From NCBI GenBank assembly GCA_905212345.1, contig CAJMEC010000044.1:1-15143 (forward strand): a stretch of DNA of 15,143 nucleotides. Reading direction: 5' to 3'. The stretch's first letter is position 1. Each line of letters starts with the position of its first letter. Below the pieces are notes generated by a model. It worked only from the letters and a program-made list of their open reading frames with translations. It made no database searches and had not been told where the DNA came from. Position numbers and translations under genes: made by a program. Origin of the DNA: an uncultured Sutterella sp. (GTDB taxonomy: Bacteria > Pseudomonadota > Gammaproteobacteria > Burkholderiales > Burkholderiaceae_F). Positions 7,849 through 15,119 of this stretch are shown one piece after another.

Positions 7849-7866
7849 TTTGAAAATTTTTTCAAA
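7849..7866. repeat. Inverted repeat TTTGAAAA-TT-TTTTCAAA
   Basis: Two 8-base arms (7849-7856 and 7859-7866) are exact reverse complements around a 2-nt centre. It sits next to the previous dyad. It may be a protein-binding site or an AT-rich promoter element; the low complexity of the arms limits what can be said. Confidence 0.35.
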
Positions 7867-8102
7867 ATAGGATGCGCTAACGAATGTAAAGCTCACCCCA
7901 TTTCTCTCAGAAAGTCAATAAGGGATAGATTCTTATTTTCTTCCAATAATTTTTTATTAAACTTGGTATCAATGCAGCATTTTTGTTGCAGAGGAAGCAC
8001 CTGGTGTTCCCTTTAATTTCAAATGTGTTCTGCGGCGCTGCTGCCCCCGGAACGCATTGGTGATTTTCTTTTGTAACGTTCTTCTCTTTAGTGGAGATTT
8101 AA

Positions 8103-9479
8103 ATGGTTGGTGTCATTGTTACGTTATTGGTGATCGCCGCGGTTGCCTATTGCGTACTGAAAAACTATTACCCGCCTATCATCCTGCTTTTAGCCGGTAT
8201 TGTGATGCTCATTTGCGCATCCATGATGGGTGTGATGCCTGTGGCCGATGCAAAGTCTACTCATTTCCTTGGGTTTGACTATGCGCAGGCCTTCCAACAA
8301 TTAATGTCAGGCCGCCTCCCGGGCTTGGGTCTGAACATTATGTTGATCGCAGGCTTTTCTTTCTATATGGATAAGATCGGCGCATCCAAGGCTCTCGTGA
8401 AATTGTGCGTCAAGCCCTTGTCTGCAATCCGTTCTCCGTACGTCCTGTTGGCTGTCACGTATGTGGTCGGTCAATTCATGGCGCTCTTTATCAATAGCGC
8501 GGTCGGCTTAGGCCTGCTGTTGATGGCGAGCGTCTACCCGCTTTTGGTGGCTTTGGGCGTGTCCCGCGCATCGGCCGCTGCCGTGATCGGTTCGACCTGC
8601 TGCTTGGACTTGGGCCCGTCCTCCTCGAACGCTATGCGCGCTGCCGACTTGCTGCAAACTGACGTTGTGAGCTACTTTGTGCAAAGCCAAATTCCAGTCG
8701 CCATTTGCGTGATCGCTACAGTTGCCATCGGTCACTTCTTCGTTCAACGTTGGTTTGACCGTAAAGACAAAGTTCACGAGGCGGCCGGTGTCGGTAAAGC
8801 GGATGCCAAAGACCTTGAAAAAGCCTTTGAAGGCGCGGGTCCCGCTTTCTACGCGATCCTGCCGATGCTTCCGCTCGTGCTTTTGATCATCTTCTCGCCG
8901 ATGGTTTACGCCGAAGTGAAGCTTTCTTTGCAAACCGGCATCATCGTGTCGCTTTTGATCGCCTTTGTGGTTGATTTCATTACACATCGCCGCTTCAAGG
9001 AAGCCTGCCAACGCTCTCAAGCCATCTTTGAAGGCATGGGTAAGGTCTTCACCTCCACCGTGGCTTTGATCTGCTGCGCCGAATTGTTCGCCTTAGGTAT
9101 GAACAAGATGGGCGGTATTACCACGTTGATTTCTGCCGCCGCTTCCATGGAAAGCGCCGGTGTTTGGGTGATGCTCTTTGTGATGCTCGCCATCATGGTG
9201 ATCGCTACGATTGTGACGGGTTCCGGCAACGCCGCGTTCTTTGCCTTCTCGCCGCTGCTTCCTGAAGCGGCCGCCAGTGTTGGCATTAACGCCGCTGTGT
9301 TGGCTGTTCCGGTGCAATTGTCCGCCGGTATCGCCCGTACGATGTGCCCGATCGCCGGTGTCATCATCGCTGTAGCCGGTATCGCCGGGTTAACACCGTT
9401 TGAAATCGTCCGCCGTACGTTCCCGGTCATGCTGATGGCATTAATCGTGAACGTGGCTGCTTCGGCAATTTTCCTCTAA
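8103..9479 (+). CDS. DcuC-family C4-dicarboxylate (or related) transporter
   Basis: Inner-membrane carrier of 458 residues, almost all hydrophobic, with about twelve predicted spans and a charged cytoplasmic loop near residues 215-245. It matches the anaerobic C4-dicarboxylate carrier DcuC (461 residues in E. coli) by eye along its whole length: SPYVLLAVTYVVGQFMAL, SSAVG-like NSAVGLGLLLMASVYPLL, GPAFYAILPMLPL, and the signature VTGSGNAAFFAFSPLLPEAA near the C-terminus. GGAG six nt before the ATG supports the start. It is 24 nt upstream of an isoaspartyl dipeptidase gene, so its substrate may be beta-aspartyl dipeptides or aspartate/succinate exchange rather than plain fumarate/succinate. Codon use is strongly biased and GC-rich compared with the his genes, suggesting high expression. 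The family is clear; the substrate is inference. Confidence 0.88.
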   Translation: MVGVIVTLLVIAAVAYCVLKNYYPPIILLLAGIVMLICASMMGVMPVADAKSTHFLGFDYAQAFQQLMSGRLPGLGLNIMLIAGFSFYMDKIGASKALVKLCVKPLSAIRSPYVLLAVTYVVGQFMALFINSAVGLGLLLMASVYPLLVALGVSRASAAAVIGSTCCLDLGPSSSNAMRAADLLQTDVVSYFVQSQIPVAICVIATVAIGHFFVQRWFDRKDKVHEAAGVGKADAKDLEKAFEGAGPAFYAILPMLPLVLLIIFSPMVYAEVKLSLQTGIIVSLLIAFVVDFITHRRFKEACQRSQAIFEGMGKVFTSTVALICCAELFALGMNKMGGITTLISAAASMESAGVWVMLFVMLAIMVIATIVTGSGNAAFFAFSPLLPEAAASVGINAAVLAVPVQLSAGIARTMCPIAGVIIAVAGIAGLTPFEIVRRTFPVMLMALIVNVAASAIFL

Positions 9480-9503
9480 TCGTTTAGTCAAAGAGGTATT
9501 CTC

Positions 9504-10649
9504 ATGGCTCTTTTAATTAAAAATGCTCACGTCTTCGCCCCGAAGGATCTGGGCGTGCAGGATGTATTGATGGTGGCTGAAAAAGTGGTCGCCGTCGGCA
9601 AAGACCTCCCCAGCACATTGCCGGACACGGAAGTGATTGACGCCAAGGGCCAAATCATGACCCCGGGTTTCTTCGACCAACACATCCACGTCACCGGCGG
9701 TGGCGGTGAAGGTGGCACGGTCACCCGTACGCCCGAAATCATGCTCTCGGAATTGGTCGCTTGCGGCACCACGAGTGTGGTCGGCGTCTCCGGCACCGAC
9801 TTCGTCACCCGTTCCATCGAAAACCTGTTGGCCAAGGTCCGCGCCTTGAAGTCTGAAGGGGTGTCTGCCTGGATGTACACCTCCAACTACAGATATCCGC
9901 CGACAACCATGTCGGGTTCCGTCGCTCAGGACCTCTTCCTTGTGCCGGAATGCTTGGGCGTGAAGATCGCTTTGGGCGACCATCGCTCCTCCTTCCCGAC
10001 GACTCAGGAAGTTTTGGCCCTGTTGGCTGAAATCCGCGTGGGCGGCATGATCGCCGGCAAAACCGGGTTCCTGCACATTCACTCGGGCAACATCCCCGGC
10101 AGCTTCGACATGTACAAGGAAATCGTCTCCCGCGGCTTCCCGATCAAGCACATCCGTCCGACGCACTGCGGCCGTATCCGTCACGTCTTTGACGCCGCGG
10201 TTGAATTTGCCAAGGCGGGCGGCTACATCGACATCACCACGGGTGCAAGCTGCGCCTTTGACAATCCGGCCATTGCCGTCATGATGGCTTTGGATGCCGG
10301 AGTTGATCCGACTCACATCACTTTGTCTACAGACGGTCACGGCTCCGTGCCGCGCTTCAATGACAAGGGGGAAATGGTCGGCCTGGGCGTGGGCGGTGTT
10401 TCCGGCAACCTCACCGAAGTTAAGCGCTTGATTTCTGAATACAAGATGCCGATCGAAAATGCAATCAGCTTTATTTCGTCAAACGTCGGCAAGGCGCTTG
10501 ATCTCCCGGGTCAAGGCGTTATCGAAGTGGGCGCCTGCGCCAATGCCTGCCTCTTTAACGATGCCATGGAACTGACCACGGTCGTTTCTCGCAACCGCGT
10601 GATGATGCGCGGCGGTGAAATTGTTCAAAAGGGTACTTTTGAATACTAA
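9504..10649 (+). CDS. iadA: Isoaspartyl dipeptidase
   Basis: Binuclear zinc amidohydrolase that cleaves beta-linked (iso)aspartyl dipeptides from damaged proteins. The 381-residue chain follows E. coli IadA (390) closely: zinc ligands His60 and His62 in GFFDQHIHVTGGGGE, the bridging (carboxylated) Lys154 in GVKIALGDHRS, His193 in LHIHSGN, His221 in RPTHCGR and Asp277 in STDGHGS. Residues that bind the substrate in the E. coli enzyme also appear conserved: Glu69, Tyr129, Arg161, Arg224 and Ser281. AGAGGT lies about 8 nt before the ATG. It is probably co-transcribed with the DcuC-like carrier 24 nt upstream and shares its biased codon use. Confidence 0.95.
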   Translation: MALLIKNAHVFAPKDLGVQDVLMVAEKVVAVGKDLPSTLPDTEVIDAKGQIMTPGFFDQHIHVTGGGGEGGTVTRTPEIMLSELVACGTTSVVGVSGTDFVTRSIENLLAKVRALKSEGVSAWMYTSNYRYPPTTMSGSVAQDLFLVPECLGVKIALGDHRSSFPTTQEVLALLAEIRVGGMIAGKTGFLHIHSGNIPGSFDMYKEIVSRGFPIKHIRPTHCGRIRHVFDAAVEFAKAGGYIDITTGASCAFDNPAIAVMMALDAGVDPTHITLSTDGHGSVPRFNDKGEMVGLGVGGVSGNLTEVKRLISEYKMPIENAISFISSNVGKALDLPGQGVIEVGACANACLFNDAMELTTVVSRNRVMMRGGEIVQKGTFEY

Positions 10650-10660
10650 TTGACCGAATG

Positions 10661-10690
10661 CCTGTGCCGGGATTAAATTCTCGGCACAGG
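10661..10690 (+). terminator. Hairpin between iadA and the interrupted PLP gene
   Basis: CCTGTGCCG (10661-10669) pairs perfectly with CGGCACAGG (10682-10690) around a 12-nt AT-rich loop, 11 nt after the iadA stop. The following bases are not T-rich, so it is more likely a partial terminator or an mRNA-stabilising intercistronic hairpin than a full stop. Confidence 0.5.
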
Positions 10691-10725
10691 AACTTCTCTC
10701 CAAATATTCTTTTGGGAACCAACAA

Positions 10726-11853
10726 GTGAATTTACACACCCTTGATACGCCGGCTTTGATTTTGGACGAAGCCAAGATGGACGCCAACATCGCTCGTATG
10801 CGCGATAAAGCGCAAGCGCTTGGCGTTACGCTCTGACCGCACTTAAAAACAAGTAAGTGCTGGGAAGTCGCAAAGCGCCAGCTTTGGACGCCGGAAGAAC
10901 CCGCCACGGTTTCAACATTAAAAGAAGCCGAAGAGCTCGCCGCCCATGGTGTTAAGGACATGATTTACGCGGTGGGCATCGCTCCGCAAAAACTTCATCG
11001 AGTGGCTGCGCTGCTTCGCCAAGGCATGGACCTGAAGCTCATCCTTGATAATGTGGATTCCGCTCGTGCCGTTAGCCGCTTCTGTCAGGAAGAACATTTG
11101 CCGATCAAGGTGATGATTGAAATTGACTGTGACGGTCACCGCTCCGGCCTAAAACCACAAAGCGCTGAGATTTTGGAGGTCGCCGCCTCCCTAGAGGCTC
11201 CGGCAAAATTGGTCGGTGTTTTGACCCACGCGGGTGGTTCCTATGATGTGGATACCCATGAAGCGCTCCTGATCCGTTCGCGCGCAGAACGCGACGGAAT
11301 CTGTCACGCCGCTCAAATGTTAAGAGACGCGGGACACGATATTTCCATCGTTTCTGTTGGTTCAACTCCGACGGCGCTCACCGATGAGGATCTCACCGGT
11401 GTGACGGAACTTCGCGCCGGTGTCTATGTCTTCTTCGATCTCTTTCAGGCCGGGGTCGGCATCTGTAAGCCAGAAGATATTGCGCTCTCATTACTGGTTA
11501 CAGTGATCGGTCATCAACTGGAAAAAGGTTGGGTCATTACCGATGGCGGCTGGATGGCTCTGTCTCGTGACAGAGGGACTGCCAACCAAAAAGTTGACCA
11601 AGGCTATGGACTCGTTTGCGACATCAACGGACAGATTATTGACGGTCTGTGGGTGAGCGGCGCCAACCAAGAGCATGGAATCATTTCAGCCCGAAACCCG
11701 AAGGGATTTGATCCGAAACAATTCCCCATCGGCACTCGCTTAAGAATTCTACCCAACCACGCCTGTCCCACCAGCGCCCAACACCCGTACTATTACGTGG
11801 TCAATAACAGTTTGGAAGTAAAAGACCGCTGGAACCGATTTTACGGTTGGTAA
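10726..11853 (+). pseudogene. D-threonine aldolase / D-serine dehydratase-like PLP enzyme, interrupted by TGA
   Basis: From the GTG at 10726 the frame encodes 375 residues of a DSD1-type enzyme (alanine racemase-like N-terminal barrel plus a C-terminal metal-binding domain), the normal family length. Codon 37 (10834-10836) is TGA. The family has Arg there, in RPHxKT, so a single CGA-to-TGA change explains it. The rest is intact: predicted PLP Lys41 (PHLKTSK), VSVGSTPTAL, DGGWMALSRDRGTANQ, and the metal pair His345/Cys347 in LPNHACPTSAQH. The next usable ATG (10960) would lose the PLP lysine, so restart cannot rescue activity. Members act on D-threonine, D-serine or 3-hydroxyaspartate; which one is unknown here. 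The undegraded frame means a very recent mutation, an assembly error, or stop readthrough. Confidence 0.85.
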
Positions 11854-11869
11854 ACAACTTCGGAATTTC

Positions 11870-11906
11870 AAAAGGCTGAAGCTTGAGGTTTCAGCCTTTT
11901 CTTTTT
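11870..11906 (+). terminator. Intrinsic terminator of the dcuC-like/iadA/PLP cluster
   Basis: AAAAGGCTGAA (11870-11880) and TTCAGCCTTTT (11890-11900) form an 11-bp stem with a 9-nt loop, followed by CTTTTT. It lies 16 nt after the stop of the PLP gene. Confidence 0.9.
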
Positions 11907-12384
11907 GATCGACACTTTACATCAATTCGACAACACCTTCCCAATAACGTTCAAAAAACTTCTCAAAAAAAAATCTGAAATTTCTTATCTCTCTGCCATA
12001 GAAAGCTATCGCTGGATACTTCTGCCGGAAGATTTGAGCTCAAAATTGATCGAATTTGATCGCAGTCAAACTTTCAATTTGTCGACCGGATGTAGCTTTC
12101 TATCAAAAATCATTCAACGTCTGCTTTGGGCTTCTACTGCAAAATCCTTATGCCGATAATCACTATTACGTATTCGGTGTGCCACCAAATAAGATTTTTA
12201 TCCAATAAAAGTTGATCTATTCAAAATTTTCAGCTTATTTTGTCGGCCAATCTGACCATTTATTCAAACATATACTCAAAAAACTCGTCTATTTTCAATT
12301 GGTTAGAGAATTTTTGTTTGTCAAAACTTTTTGTAGACTGCTTCGCGCTGCATTTAAACATCTCCGTATGAAAGGATTTTTAAA
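11907..12384. other. AT-rich non-coding stretch
   Basis: About 480 bases with no gene I can support. An open frame beginning with TTG at 11905 runs 84 codons, but its start lies within the terminator tail, has no ribosome binding site, and its product resembles nothing I know. The last 100 bases must include the promoter of the solute-binding protein gene; I found only weak hexamers (TTGTCA at 12318-12323, TAGACT at 12334-12339, badly spaced). Confidence 0.5.
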
Positions 12385-13131
12385 ATGAAAAAAACTCTCG
12401 CAAGCCTCATCTTGGCATCCATTGTCGCCGCCAGCTCTGCTGCGCAGGCCGCTACCATCCTCGTTGGCACCGATGCAGGCTTGGCCCCCTTTGAATTCAA
12501 AGATCAAAAAAGCGAAGAAATCGTCGGCTTTGATATGGATATTATCAAAGCGGTTGCCCGAGCTGTCGGTGATGAAGCAAAAATTCAAAATATGCAGTTT
12601 GCAGGCATTATTCCCGCTCTTCAAACCAATATGATTGATGTGGCCGTTGCCGCTATCACGATTACTGAAGAGCGCAAAAAGCAGGTGCTTTTCTCTGATC
12701 CCTACTATGACGTTGGTCTGGCAATGGTCATTAAAGCGGCAAACAAAGATAAGTACTCAGAGCTCAAAGACATCGAAGGCAAAGCCATTTGCGCTCAGAT
12801 TGGCTCCACCGGCTCTCTTTTAGCGCAATCGGTCAAAGGGGCGAAAGTTATGAACTTCGACCAAGTGGCCGAAGCATTGATGGAACTGAAAATGGGCGGC
12901 TGTGAAGCCGCGCTGTTGGGTGATACAACGGCTCGCCACTATCAAAGCCAACACCATGACAAGGATCTGTTGATTGTGCCTCACCTCTACAATCCTAAAC
13001 AGGTCGGTTTTGCGGTCTCCAAAAATAATCAGGCGCTCGTCGAAAAACTCAATAAAGGCCTGGCAGCTATTAAGGCAAACGGCGAGTATGACAAAATCTA
13101 TGAAAAGTGGTTAGGCAAAAAAGCCCATTAA
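12385..13131 (+). CDS. Periplasmic amino-acid-binding protein of an ABC transporter (SBP family 3)
   Basis: Extracellular solute-binding protein of 248 residues. A Sec signal peptide covers residues 1-22 (MKK, hydrophobic core, SSAAQA, cleavage before Ala23); there is no lipobox, so it is free in the periplasm. The mature part shows the family 3 pattern: ILVGTDAGLAPFEFKD at the start, GFDMDIIKAVARAVG, the hinge region DVAVAAITITEERKK with FSDPYYDVG, and the second lobe with GGCEAALLGDTTAR and a C-terminal KIYEKWLG. It resembles GlnH and other polar amino acid binders; the ligand cannot be read. AAAGGA lies 8 nt before the ATG. No permease or ATPase gene is next to it, so its partners are encoded elsewhere or are shared. 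Confidence 0.93.
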   Translation: MKKTLASLILASIVAASSAAQAATILVGTDAGLAPFEFKDQKSEEIVGFDMDIIKAVARAVGDEAKIQNMQFAGIIPALQTNMIDVAVAAITITEERKKQVLFSDPYYDVGLAMVIKAANKDKYSELKDIEGKAICAQIGSTGSLLAQSVKGAKVMNFDQVAEALMELKMGGCEAALLGDTTARHYQSQHHDKDLLIVPHLYNPKQVGFAVSKNNQALVEKLNKGLAAIKANGEYDKIYEKWLGKKAH

Positions 13132-13151
13132 CTCTACCTGTTGCGGAAAAC

Positions 13152-13207
13152 AAACCTGAGATTGACTGGTTTCTCAAAATATCGAGTCGATCTCGGGTTT
13201 CGTGTTT
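13152..13207 (+). terminator. Hairpin terminator after the solute-binding protein gene
   Basis: Sixteen bases at 13152-13167 pair with 13185-13200 (AAACCTGAGATTGACT with AGTCGATCTCGGGTTT), with two G-U pairs and a 17-nt loop. The downstream arm ends in TTT and is followed by CGTGTTT. It lies 20 nt after the stop. Confidence 0.65.
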
Positions 13208-13368
13208 AACAGGTTGTCATTTCGCAATTTCGCGTAACCTAGTGTTCTTGATCAGGACAAGTCAACCTTCAGGATTAGAAAAAATCCTTCAGACTTTCCC
13301 CAATCATGTCCTAAATTTCTGCCAAGCGCTTTAAAATTCCTCATTTCACGAATTAACTCTGACGCGCT

Positions 13369-14235
13369 ATGAAATCACTCTGGATGCTCTCGGCCTCTTT
13401 TTTCTTTTCCCTCATGGCCGTATTTGTCAAAATGGGCGCAGAAGATTTCGGCACCTGTGAACTGATTTTTTACCGTTCCATCGCCGGTGTCATTCTCCTT
13501 TACAGCTTCGTGAGAGCCAAAGGCTACACCATCGTCACCCCATACTTATTCGGACACTTCAAGCGCAGTTTTATTGGAACAGTGTCCATGTCACTATGGT
13601 TTTTATCGCTGACGATGCTTCCGGTAGGCACCTCCATGACCCTGAACTACACATCACCGCTTTTTATGTCCTCATTCATGGTGGTGTATCTCTTAGTTCG
13701 AAAACAACCGATGCCTTGGGGATTATTAGGATGCATTCTTTTAGGTTTCTGCGGGGTCTGTCTCGTATTGCGTCCTTCCTTTTCTTCCGGAGAAATGCTG
13801 GGCGCTCTTTTAGCGTTAAGTTCCGGCTTTTTGGGCAGCGTGGCCTACTGGCAAATTAAAGAGCTCGGGCAATTAAAAGAACCCTCCTGGCGCATTGTTT
13901 TTTATTTCACTGTCTTTGGCACTGTGTATGGCCTTGTCGGCAATCTTCTTTTTGAGGGTGGCCTCTCTCCCATCACCGCCGACAATGTCATCTATCTGCT
14001 TGGCATGGCCATTTGCGCAACATTAGCTCAATGCTCGCTAACGCTTGCGTTCGGTCAAGGCAATGTTCTTCTGAGCTCCTGTTTGCAGTTTTCCGCCATC
14101 ATTATGGCTGAACTCATGGGGTGGATTTTCTTTGCCGACGCACTCTCATTGGTAACAGAAATCGGGATTGTCGTGATTATAATCGCTGGCGTCAGCGCCA
14201 CCATGCTCACACGCCGTCAGCAACAAAAACATTAA
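13369..14235 (+). CDS. EamA/DMT-superfamily permease
   Basis: Inner-membrane protein of 288 residues with about ten hydrophobic spans in two EamA repeats (about 5-135 and 145-280). The first repeat shows FFFSLMAVFVKMGAE, ELIFYRSIAG and the LPVGTSMTLNYTSPLFMS segment typical of RhaT/YdcZ-like drug/metabolite transporters. The second repeat has the corresponding LLSSCLQFSAIIMAELMGWI. It ends in a positive tail (RRQQQKH), placing the C-terminus in the cytoplasm. A TGA at 13357-13359 in frame upstream limits the start to the ATG at 13369, although no clear Shine-Dalgarno precedes it. Such proteins export amino acids, metabolites or drugs; the substrate is not readable and the gene stands alone. 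Confidence 0.9.
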   Translation: MKSLWMLSASFFFSLMAVFVKMGAEDFGTCELIFYRSIAGVILLYSFVRAKGYTIVTPYLFGHFKRSFIGTVSMSLWFLSLTMLPVGTSMTLNYTSPLFMSSFMVVYLLVRKQPMPWGLLGCILLGFCGVCLVLRPSFSSGEMLGALLALSSGFLGSVAYWQIKELGQLKEPSWRIVFYFTVFGTVYGLVGNLLFEGGLSPITADNVIYLLGMAICATLAQCSLTLAFGQGNVLLSSCLQFSAIIMAELMGWIFFADALSLVTEIGIVVIIIAGVSATMLTRRQQQKH

Positions 14236-14385
14236 CAAGTTGCAAATTTGACACGTGAGTTAAAAACATCTATCTGTTTGTTTTATTTGATATTTTTAAA
14301 AACTTCGACTAAAAACAATCTTCACGCTGAAATATTTAGTTGCGAGCACATACATTTTGAATCGGTATTTGGAATGTTAGGTCTG

Positions 14386-14480
14386 TAAAGTTAGAGGCGT
14401 GAGAGACAAGCAGAGCTGGTCCTCCGGAACAAGAGAAGAGAGAGTTCGGCTAGGGATTGAAAAATTCCTAGCCTTTTTTT
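14386..14480 (+). ncRNA. Candidate small RNA ending at a GAAA-loop terminator
   Basis: A purine-rich segment of about 60 bases precedes a very strong intrinsic terminator that lies 212 nt after the EamA stop, rather far to serve that gene, and 95 nt before the next gene. A TAAAGT hexamer (14386-14391) could be a -10 box but no good -35 was found, so the 5' end is a guess. A 7-nt T-run is what Hfq-binding small RNAs often carry. I recognise no known RNA family. The alternative is simply a late terminator of the EamA transcript. Confidence 0.27.
14448..14480 (+). terminator. Strong intrinsic terminator with GAAA tetraloop
   Basis: GGCTAGGGATT (14448-14458) pairs with AATTCCTAGCC (14463-14473), 11 bp with one G-U pair, around the stable tetraloop GAAA, followed by seven T (14474-14480). 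It works in the + direction only. Confidence 0.92.
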
Positions 14481-14522
14481 CGAAAATTCCCAAATCGCAA
14501 CAATGTGCAAAAAAAACTGGAG

Positions 14523-14541
14523 AGACGAAACGCTTTCGTCT
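14523..14541 (+). promoter_or_regulatory. Short hairpin in the leader of the META lipoprotein gene
   Basis: AGACGAAA (14523-14530) and TTTCGTCT (14534-14541) form an 8-bp perfect stem around the triloop CGC, 34 nt before the ATG. It may be at the 5' end of the transcript or overlap the promoter; its role is unknown. Confidence 0.35.
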
Positions 14542-14575
14542 ACGATCTCTTTAGACATTTTTACGGAAGACAAAC

Positions 14576-15034
14576 ATGCAAAAATCTTTTATCGCCCTCT
14601 TAGGAGCATTTGTCATGGCACTGACAGGCTGTACAGAAAAAAGCCCCGCTGATAACTTAACCGGTGAGGCAGTGAAAAATCTGCAAGGCACTTCTTGGCA
14701 ATTGGTGACAGCGCAGCCTGCCGCTAAAGAAGGCGACTGTGAAAACTTACCGCCAGTCATGGATTTTCTTGAAGATTCTAAGGTCGCAGGCAATTTGGGC
14801 TGCAACCTTTTTAACACAACATATACGCTCGACGGTAAAAAATTCTCGTTTGCTCCAGCAGCCACCACCCGTCGGATGTGCTCGCCGGATGTAATGAAGC
14901 TTGAGGGACAGCTTCTTAACATGCTTCAAAGCACCCGCTACCTGACCCAAAATGCAAAGGGATTGATGTTCTGGGATGAAAACGGCAAGCTTCTTGCCCA
15001 ATACGAACCGGAACAATCCGGTCAATGCCAATAA
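14576..15034 (+). CDS. META-domain (HslJ-like) lipoprotein
   Basis: Predicted lipoprotein of 152 residues. The signal peptide ends in the lipobox LTGC, so Cys19 is the lipidated residue; Thr at +2 suggests transfer to the outer membrane if the usual Lol rule applies. Residues about 38-143 match the META/HslJ fold: GTSWQLV at its start, VAGNLGCNLFNTTYTLDG, FAPAATTRRMC, and the repeat-like NAKGLMFWDENGKLLAQYEP at the end. Three further cysteines (about 55, 76 and 102) could form disulfides in the periplasm. GGAAG about 8 nt before the ATG supports the start. HslJ-type proteins are linked to heat and novobiocin tolerance in E. coli; no role can be assigned here. Confidence 0.85.
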   Translation: MQKSFIALLGAFVMALTGCTEKSPADNLTGEAVKNLQGTSWQLVTAQPAAKEGDCENLPPVMDFLEDSKVAGNLGCNLFNTTYTLDGKKFSFAPAATTRRMCSPDVMKLEGQLLNMLQSTRYLTQNAKGLMFWDENGKLLAQYEPEQSGQCQ

Positions 15035-15047
15035 GCATTTCAGAATG

Positions 15048-15100
15048 AGGGGGTGTTGATAAAGTCGGCTGTCGCCGATGAGATCAACGCCCCTTAATTT
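15048..15100 (+). terminator. Composite hairpin after the META lipoprotein gene
   Basis: The outer stem pairs 15048-15060 (AGGGGGTGTTGAT) with 15083-15095 (ATCAACGCCCCTT), with two G-U pairs. Inside, TCGGC (15065-15069) pairs with GCCGA (15074-15078) around a 4-nt loop. The tail TTAATTT is only moderately T-rich. It lies 13 nt after the stop. Confidence 0.7.
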
Positions 15101-15119
15101 ATCAATTCAATCCACAAAA

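Larger units (their letters stand above)
7777..8102. other. Divergent intergenic region between his leader and dcuC-like gene
   Basis: This 326-bp AT-rich stretch must hold promoters for the his operon (-) and for the transporter gene (+). A TTGACA hexamer (7805-7810, +) has only a poor -10 partner, and a TTGACT (minus strand, about 7918-7913) also lacks a well spaced -10, so I place neither promoter. Two inverted repeats lie near the his side. The 200 bases before 8103 would be a long leader for the transporter; they contain an imperfect hairpin around GGAAGCACCTGGTGTTCC (about 7993-8010). No gene is visible. Confidence 0.6.
14236..14575. other. Non-coding region between EamA permease and META lipoprotein
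   Basis: This 340-base stretch has no credible ORF. The first 150 bases are AT-rich, then a purine-rich segment (about 14386-14447) leads into a strong terminator at 14448-14480. After that comes a short leader with the hairpin AGACGAAA-CGC-TTTCGTCT before the lipoprotein gene. Confidence 0.6.

Noticed and set aside
8508..9430. Minus-strand open frames opposite the DcuC-like gene (170 and 137 codons)
   Set aside because: Same cause: antisense to a biased membrane-protein gene, with no ribosome binding site or known domain.
9513..10340. 275-codon open frame on the minus strand opposite iadA (and a 119-codon one beside it)
   Set aside because: It is a shadow of the strongly biased codons of iadA. 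Its product is rich in Asp, Gly, Val, His and Arg with no recognisable domain, while the + strand frame has all zinc ligands.
10834..10836. Selenocysteine reading of the TGA in the PLP gene
   Set aside because: The family has Arg, not Cys, at this site, next to PHxKT, so a catalytic Sec is not expected; a single C-to-T change is simpler. Readthrough stays open as a separate question.
10960..11853. A shorter functional gene starting at the ATG at 10960
   Set aside because: It would begin inside the barrel and lack the PLP lysine, so it could not be an active member of the family.
11905..12159. 84-codon frame after the cluster terminator
   Set aside because: TTG start within the terminator tail, no ribosome binding site, AT-rich composition and no recognisable similarity. 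A decayed gene cannot be excluded.
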